64,000 nucleotides of DNA from the NCBI GenBank assembly GCA_036898135.1, contig CM072512.1, positions 42,658,944 to 42,722,943 of the forward strand, in the 5' to 3' direction. Positions within the stretch are counted from its first letter, which is position 1; every line of letters starts with the position of its first letter. Under the pieces are notes generated by a model. It searched no databases. It saw only the letters and a list, made by a program, of their open reading frames with translations, and had not been told where the DNA came from. The position numbers and the translations under genes are program-made. Below are positions 58,228 to 64,000 of the stretch, one piece after another. This DNA comes from Oncomelania hupensis (Eukaryota; Mollusca; Gastropoda; Littorinimorpha; Pomatiopsidae).

Positions 58228-61200
58228 TTACTGGGCGGGGACGAATTCTGGTGCTTTGGCCCTTAGTTGTGATGGGTGGGCGACAGCTGCTGTGTCCTCC
58301 ACGGGATGGCGACTGAGGTAGTCGGCTCCGTGGTTCTCTTTGCCGGGGATGTACTCGATCTGGAATGAGTACGCCTGAAGGGTGAGTGCCCATCGCATCA
58401 GGCGAGAGTTCAAGGATTTGGAGGCTGCCAGGAACGATAGTGGTTGGTGGTCCACCTGAACTGTGAAGTGGGTCCCATACAGGTAGAGTTGGAATTTCTG
58501 TATGGCCCAGACTAGTCCAAGACATTCTTTCTCCGACGTGGCGTAGTGGGTCTCGGCGGGTCTCAATTTTCTGCTGGCGTAGGCGACGGGGAATAGCGTC
58601 TCTGCATTCTTGGGGTCGCGCTGTAGCAGTACTGCTCCGAGGCCTAAGTCGCTTGCGTCGGTGCGTAGAACGAATGGCTGAGTCAAATCGGGTAGGTGGA
58701 GTACTGGCGCCGATGTCATTCTGTCCTTGAGTGTTTGGAATGCTGTCTCGCATTCCGCTGTCCATACTACTTTGTCCGGGGCGATTTTCCGGGTTCCATT
58801 TGTCAGTGGCACGGCGATGCTGTTGTAGTTGGGGATGAACTTCTGGTAGAAGCCGCAGAGTCCTAGAAACGACTGCACTTCCTTCTTGGTCTTGGGCCTA
58901 GGCGCGTCGAGTAGGCGTTTCACCGTCTTTTCTACCGGTCGCAGGCTTCCGTGACTGATGGTGTGTCCCAGAAATTCTAGCTCTGTGAATCCAATCTGAC
59001 ATTTGGTGGGTCTGGCCGTCAATCCCGTGTCTCTGAGGCGGGCGAGTAGTTGTTGTAGGAGCGTGACATGTTCCTCCCACGTAGGTGTTGCGATGAGGAT
59101 GTCGTCCATAAACGAATGTAGGTGCTCGCTGCTCAGGGGTGCCAGGAGTTTCCGCATCATTGCGCTGAAGATGCTGGGTGCATTGTGGAGTCCGAATGGA
59201 AGCACGTTGAATTCGAAGTGTCCTTCCATAGTGCTGAACGCTAGGTACTTTCGGACTTGCGGTTGCACTGGTATCTGGTAGTATCCTTTGCTGAGGTCGA
59301 TGCGTGAGAAGTACTTCGCTCGCTGTAGCTTGGCAAATAGGTCTGTCTGGTCCGGGAGTGGCTCTGGCTGGAATTGCGTTACGGCATTCAGCAGTCTGAA
59401 GTCGATGCACAGTCGATGCTCTCCGTTGGGTTTTCGCAACAATACCGTGCCTGCGCTGTAGGGTGAAGTAGACTCTGAGATGATTCCGGCTGCCAGTAAG
59501 GTGTCTATCTCTTCCTTGATGGCTCGCTGCTGCGACAGTGGCATCGAGTAGAGCTTCTGGCGGACGGGTGTTGGGTCGGTCACCGTTAAGGTTACTTCGA
59601 CGAGGTCTGTCCTCCCTGGTCGGTCTGTGAGCACAGTCTGATGTTGGCGAATGACCTGTAGTGCTTGCTGTCGCTGGTTAGCGGCTAGGTCTCCGTTGAG
59701 TATCACGTCTTTGTAGGTTTCTTTGGAGTGCAGGGGATACTCTACTGCATTGGTCTCCATGCTTTCTCCTTCTTCCGCGATGGCGATGGCTAGCAAGTTG
59801 TGAGTGCTGGGGGTCGCTGGTCGGTCCGTGTACTTCTTGAGGAGATTAATGTGGTGGTATCGGGCTCTCCCGTTCACCTCTACTTGGTAGACTGTCTTGG
59901 ATTTCTTGGCAGTCACCCGGTACGGTCCTCTCCAAGCGATGTCCAGCTTGTTGGTTCCACTTGGAAGTAAGAGTAGCACTTGATCGCCGACTTGCAGTTC
60001 TCTGTCCTTCGCGTGGCGGTTGTAGTACTTCGCCTGACGGGCTCTTGCCTTCTTCAGTGCTTCACCAGCTTTCTTCCACGTTGCTTTGAGGGTTTCCTGC
60101 AGGTCTGCGACGTACTTGGTGGCACCTCTTGGTGTGTCGTCTATCTTGGCCTCCGTCCAACTTCTGCGTAGGGCTTCTAGCGGTCCTGCTAGAGGTCTGC
60201 CGAATAGCAATGTTGACGGGGTGTAGCCTGTGGCTGCATGGGGCGTTTCTCGGTATGCGAACAGTGCCGCATTCACGTAGGTGTCCCACGCTTCCGGATT
60301 GTCGTCGGCGACTTTCCTGAGTATGGTGAGAAGGGTTCCATTCAGTCTTTCTACTTGTCCGTTGCTGGCTGGGTGGTATGGTGGTGTGCGGATGTGATGA
60401 ACTTGTATCAACTCGAACACGTCTTGCATCAGGCGGCCGGTGAACTGAGATCCGTTGTCCGTTCTAATGCTGTCCGGGAATCCGACTCTGGTAAAGATGG
60501 CGATGAGTGCATCTGCAATCTTCTTGGTGTCGATCGCTGGCAACGGGACTGCTTCGCACCACATCGTACATGCGTCGACGAGTGTGAGTAGAAATCTGTT
60601 CCTCTTCTTGGTCATGGGCAGTGGTCCTACTATGTCTACTGAGACTTGCTGGAATGGCACGCCGACTACTACCGATGGTCCTAAGGTAACTGGTACGGTG
60701 TGATGTCGCGGGGAATATCGTTGACATTGGTGGCAAGATTTCACGTAGCGCTTGACATCCTCCGTGATTCCTGGCCAATAGTAGTGTGCGCTGATTCTCT
60801 GCACTGTGGCTCCAATTCCCATGTGTCCGCTGAGTGGCATGCTGTGGCCTAGTTCTAGTACTTGGGCTCGAAGGGTGGCTGGTAGTACTAGTTGGGTGTG
60901 ATCTCCATCTCCTTGTCGATGAAGAACTCCCTCTTCCATGTAGAAGTCTCCCTTGTGCGGGGGTGTGTGCACCTTGGGTAGCTTCTGGAAGCACTTCGCT
61001 ATCGAGGTGTCTTCTTTCTGTGCTGTTTTGATCTCTTCGAGTCCTGGATTCGGAGCGAACTCGGGCTGGGGTGGTTGGGTTTTAGCTTGGGCCCTGGTTT
61101 GCACTGCAGCTATCTCTACAGTTTTGGGGGGCGTGCCTAAGAACACATACCTACATCCTAGCACTAGATCATACAGGGGTTTCTGTAAAACAGCTGCTTG

Positions 61201-62721
61201 GATTCGTCCTGTGACGTACCTACTCTCTACTTCGATCCAAGCTATTGGGCAAGTAGTCGTCGGTTTCGTCAAGTCTGCTCCTTGTAGTTCGACTGTCTTG
61301 TCTGTCACGTCCGCGCGCGATACAAGAGATTCGCTAACTATCGCGTCGTATGATAGACCTGTGTCATACAGACAGTTCGCTTCTTTTCCGTTGACCTTGA
61401 CCGTGTCTGTCACCGATGGGTGATCTCCGATCGTGTGTGGCTTGTTACCGCTGCTTTGAGTTAGAACTCTGTGCGCTGGCCGGCTTTCGCGCTCTTCCCT
61501 ACGTTGTGCGGCCAACTTGAAACATTCTGCGGTGGAGTGATTGTTTCTGTTGCAGAACGAACAATACCGTCTCTGTTCTGCGGGACCTCTTTTCCCGAAT
61601 TCCGTGTTGGGTCCTTTATTCTGCCCAGGTCTGGGGTTATTCGGCTTATTCGCGGTGCGCTCTTCCCGGTTAGGGCTTCGTTTCTGTGCCTCTTTCCCGT
61701 TAGGCTTTAGGTCTCGCCTGAAGCTCTTGGCTTCTCCGTGTGCGGCCACGTACCTATCTGCGACCTTGACCAGATCTTCCAGTCTTTCCGCGCCCTGCTC
61801 TACTGAGAATGTCCTCAGCTCGGGGGTCATGGTTTCCCGTAGCTGTTCCCATACTAACAGTTCTGTCAGTCCATCATACGTCTTTTCCGTGGCTGACTGG
61901 CTAATCCACTTATCCAACGTTGTGGACAACCGATCCGCGAACTGCGCATAGCTCTCTCCTTTCACTCTCCGATTGGTGCGGAATTTTTGCCGGTAGCATT
62001 CTCCTGTCAGTTCGAATCCCGTTAGGAGTGCCTCTTTTACTTTGTGATAGTCCGTCACTCTGTCAGTCGGTAGCTTACTGTAGATGTCATAAGCCTTTCC
62101 TCTAAGCCCTTGACTAAGCTTGAAAGACCAATGAGTGGGATCTAGTTTATACTCTGTTGCTAGACGCTCAAACCTAGTCAGATAGAGATCTAGACCTTCT
62201 TCTCTCTCATTGAATGTTCCCAGTGGAAATGACATTCCTTGTACAGGGTTGGATGCTACCTCTAGCTGATCTGAGTGGGGAGGGGTTGAGGAAGAACTTG
62301 AAGCTCCTGATCCCAATCTTCTTAGCTCTAACTCATGCTGTCTGTCTTTTTCCTTTTCTGCCCTCTCATACTCCCATCTCCTAACTTCTGCTTCTCTCTC
62401 TGCTGCTACCTTCTTCTGTTCTGCTTCTAGCTCTAATTTCCTCGTTTCTCTCTCTGCCTCTAATTTCTTCTGCTCTGCTTCTAATTTCTTCTGCTCTGCT
62501 TCTAGTTCCAGTTTCTTTTGCTCTCTTGCTGCTTCTAACTCTAGTTTCTTCTGCTCTGCTTCTAATTTCTTTGCCTCTCTCTCTGCTGCCCTCTCTGCCT
62601 TAGCCTCCTGTTTCTCTACCTCTGCATTGATATACGCAATTAGGTCTCCCCCTGCTAAGTGTAAAGCTTCTCCTAGTTCCTTGAAACGCAATCTCAAGGC
62701 CACTGGGTCCGACATTGCCAA
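58228..62721 (-). CDS. gag-pol: Gag-pol polyprotein, element 2 (1497 aa, integrase before reverse transcriptase)
   Basis: One uninterrupted frame. Approximate order: N-terminal coiled coil (35-135, EQKKLEAE repeats); capsid-like core (165-335, with TYDGLTELLVWEQL and ADRYVAAH); CCHC knuckle CSFCNRNNHSTAEC (386-399); protease LYDTG (about 452-454); integrase zinc finger H-H-C-C (about 630-664, CHQC); integrase core with D near 695 (VDIVGPLP), D near 755 (RTDNGSQF) and E near 791 (NGQVERLNG); a GPY/F-like module (WRGPYRV); then reverse transcriptase (about 1080-1250, SRIDLSKGYYQI, active site FMDDIL near 1206); RNase H (about 1355-1470, DASDLGLGAVLL to HGADYLSRHP). All catalytic residues that can be read are present. 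Integrase upstream of reverse transcriptase is atypical for Ty3/gypsy and defines Gmr1-like elements. No frameshift or stop separates gag from pol. Start chosen as the first ATG, giving MAMSDPVALRLRF. Confidence 0.95.
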   Translation of the reverse strand: MAMSDPVALRLRFKELGEALHLAGGDLIAYINAEVEKQEAKAERAAEREAKKLEAEQKKLELEAAREQKKLELEAEQKKLEAEQKKLEAERETRKLELEAEQKKVAAEREAEVRRWEYERAEKEKDRQHELELRRLGSGASSSSSTPPHSDQLEVASNPVQGMSFPLGTFNEREEGLDLYLTRFERLATEYKLDPTHWSFKLSQGLRGKAYDIYSKLPTDRVTDYHKVKEALLTGFELTGECYRQKFRTNRRVKGESYAQFADRLSTTLDKWISQSATEKTYDGLTELLVWEQLRETMTPELRTFSVEQGAERLEDLVKVADRYVAAHGEAKSFRRDLKPNGKEAQKRSPNREERTANKPNNPRPGQNKGPNTEFGKRGPAEQRRYCSFCNRNNHSTAECFKLAAQRREERESRPAHRVLTQSSGNKPHTIGDHPSVTDTVKVNGKEANCLYDTGLSYDAIVSESLVSRADVTDKTVELQGADLTKPTTTCPIAWIEVESRYVTGRIQAAVLQKPLYDLVLGCRYVFLGTPPKTVEIAAVQTRAQAKTQPPQPEFAPNPGLEEIKTAQKEDTSIAKCFQKLPKVHTPPHKGDFYMEEGVLHRQGDGDHTQLVLPATLRAQVLELGHSMPLSGHMGIGATVQRISAHYYWPGITEDVKRYVKSCHQCQRYSPRHHTVPVTLGPSVVVGVPFQQVSVDIVGPLPMTKKRNRFLLTLVDACTMWCEAVPLPAIDTKKIADALIAIFTRVGFPDSIRTDNGSQFTGRLMQDVFELIQVHHIRTPPYHPASNGQVERLNGTLLTILRKVADDNPEAWDTYVNAALFAYRETPHAATGYTPSTLLFGRPLAGPLEALRRSWTEAKIDDTPRGATKYVADLQETLKATWKKAGEALKKARARQAKYYNRHAKDRELQVGDQVLLLLPSGTNKLDIAWRGPYRVTAKKSKTVYQVEVNGRARYHHINLLKKYTDRPATPSTHNLLAIAIAEEGESMETNAVEYPLHSKETYKDVILNGDLAANQRQQALQVIRQHQTVLTDRPGRTDLVEVTLTVTDPTPVRQKLYSMPLSQQRAIKEEIDTLLAAGIISESTSPYSAGTVLLRKPNGEHRLCIDFRLLNAVTQFQPEPLPDQTDLFAKLQRAKYFSRIDLSKGYYQIPVQPQVRKYLAFSTMEGHFEFNVLPFGLHNAPSIFSAMMRKLLAPLSSEHLHSFMDDILIATPTWEEHVTLLQQLLARLRDTGLTARPTKCQIGFTELEFLGHTISHGSLRPVEKTVKRLLDAPRPKTKKEVQSFLGLCGFYQKFIPNYNSIAVPLTNGTRKIAPDKVVWTAECETAFQTLKDRMTSAPVLHLPDLTQPFVLRTDASDLGLGAVLLQRDPKNAETLFPVAYASRKLRPAETHYATSEKECLGLVWAIQKFQLYLYGTHFTVQVDHQPLSFLAASKSLNSRLMRWALTLQAYSFQIEYIPGKENHGADYLSRHPVEDTAAVAHPSQLRAKAPEFVPAQ

Positions 62722-63058
62722 ACGTGTCTATGAACACCCTCTGAATCAAGTGGAATACCAAAACACTAGCAATATTGCAATTCAATAACAACAATGCAAA
62801 GACAATCAAATTCGTAATCAATAATAGAATAAAACAAGAGTCAAATGGCATACAACAGTTATTTAAGCAAAACCTGCAAAAGAACAATGCAACATACAGG
62901 CACAAAAATATTTGAAGCAAAAAAGTTTTTAACTAAAGAATAGTGCACCCAACTGATCAGTCCTTGTTACCACTATTCTAAGTTATTCTACTACTCCTAC
63001 TGTTATCTAATTTTATTGTACTTAGGTCCGGTTATACCCAATTCTTATTATACACAGA
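62722..63058 (-). other. Leader of element 2
   Basis: AT-rich untranslated region between primer binding site and gag-pol, about 340 nt, similar in length to that of element 1 and much shorter than that of element 3. Confidence 0.7.
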
Positions 63059-63075
63059 TCCTGGCAGGCTCGCCA
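63059..63075 (-). other. Primer binding site, element 2 (tRNA-Arg-like)
   Basis: The minus strand reads TGGCGAGCCTGCCAGGA. Its complement resembles the 3' end of a metazoan tRNA-Arg (cctggcnggctcg plus CCA, from memory). The 7-nt spacing to the LTR is the same as in element 1. Confidence 0.7.
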
Positions 63076-63082
63076 ATTAAAG

Positions 63083-64000
63083 TGTCACGTGGGGTTTATG
63101 GGCTCTGCACAATGGAATTATGGACCCTCACGTTTATTCGGTGGGAACTGCTAGTAAGTCACCCTATGAATTACTTTAATAAATTTATTTGTTTAGCTCG
63201 TTCTGTGTTAAGGTTGGGGTACAGAAATAGATAGAAAAATGGTAAAAGAATACTGGCACACTAGCTTTCACACGGCTATGAATCATATGTAGTCCAGCCA
63301 CTTGATAACAGTTAAAATCACACATTTATTTCTTCTACTCTATACAAGATTCTCTAAGTACTAATCTAACTTTAAAAAGTCTCTTTCAATGCTAATAGTT
63401 CGATCGCTGATAGTCTAGGCAGCTGTTATATCTTCCTCGGGCACTTTCTATAAGTTTATGTAGATTTGGACTACTGTGGTCCGTTTTACGGTTTCTGAAG
63501 AGTTGGACTACTGTGGTCCTGTTATGATCAGTTTAAGTGCACTTCTGGGGGTACACTTAACTTTCTTATGGTGCGGTCGAAGTCCTTCTGTGAGGTAGCT
63601 TCTGGTACACCTTTGTAGTTGTGTAGTTGGGTTCCCTTGCCACGCTGTGGGGTCTGACAGGGTGTCTTTCAAGGCAGCTCTTTCCGTCTTGTGCGGTAGA
63701 GTCTCCTCAACCAACTGGTCGTTTCTGTGGAGTGGGGTGCACAGGATAGCTCGGGATAGCTCGGGATAGCTCGCCTGCTCGTCTGTAATATAAGAGACGA
63801 AATTCTGCACAACCCTGAATAATCGGTTTGTGCAGAGCGTCTCACTGAAAGCCAAGTAGCCCTCAGTGATAGCTCCACATCTCTATACATAAGCGACGAA
63901 CATTCTGCTACTTCCGGGGTCCGCTGTAATCTCACTCTAAATTCCTATACATACATAAATATCAATCGTGTCTAACTATACACATACAGAATTAATAATA
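63083..64000 (-). repeat. 5' LTR, element 2 (cut by window edge)
   Basis: Corresponds base for base to 56524-57441, with the single difference noted there. About 620 bp of the LTR should continue beyond the window. Confidence 0.93.

Larger units (their letters stand above)
56524..64000 (-). mobile_element. Gmr1-like Ty3/gypsy retrotransposon, element 2 (nearly complete, likely young)
   Basis: On the minus strand: 5' LTR (running off the right edge, 64000-63083), 7-nt spacer, primer binding site, leader of about 340 nt, gag-pol (62721-58228), short noncoding stretch, polypurine tract, 3' LTR. It is inserted in the gag-pol gene of element 3. The intact frame and LTR identity point to very recent insertion and possible autonomy. 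The 5-bp target duplication can be tested only with sequence beyond 64000; the left flank reads gtacc. Confidence 0.92.

Overview
This is eukaryotic DNA from a repeat-choked genome, most likely a marine invertebrate and probably a mollusc (inference from repeat types; no mitochondrial, rRNA or conserved marker gene is present to prove it). Protein-coding host sequence is nearly absent. The best host evidence is a pair of minus-strand exons (22030-22330 and 22690-22811) that splice in matching phase, plus two weaker exon candidates (17260-17383 and 49322-49561). Most of the rest is mobile DNA, microsatellite and degenerate tandem repeat.

Layout. 1-3831: 5' part of a minus-strand Ty3/gypsy element (pro-pol start, gag, primer binding site, LTR), with one in-frame UAG between gag and protease. 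3.8-31 kb: microsatellites, 5'-truncated copies of one LINE family whose 3' tails are (GGATA)n, several tRNA-headed SINE families, a SINE carrying 5S rRNA promoter sequence, a 624-bp hAT-like MITE with 8-bp target duplication, and short tandem repeats of about 70-180 bp. 30.7-32 kb: a likely solo LTR with 5-bp duplication and a second hAT-like MITE with 8-bp duplication. 38-43 kb: a three-level nest in which a LINE is split by a 3980-bp DNA transposon remnant, whose XPG-like nuclease and CXC motifs suggest the AcademX lineage, and which itself holds SINEs. 43-51 kb: more LINE and SINE copies and purine-rich simple sequence.

51.4-64 kb: a second nest. A plus-strand gypsy element (LTR, long leader, gag-protease) is cut by a minus-strand gypsy element (56524 to beyond 64000). 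The younger element has an unbroken 1497-codon gag-pol frame and near-identical LTRs. Its domain order is gag, protease, integrase, reverse transcriptase, RNase H: integrase comes before reverse transcriptase, the order that marks the Gmr1-like branch of Ty3/gypsy. The three gypsy elements share gag architecture and LTRs of about 1.5 kb, so they look like three families of one clade.

Nothing here acts as an operon or pathway. The elements interact parasitically: SINEs presumably use LINE machinery, MITEs use absent hAT transposases, and nested insertions give a relative age order.
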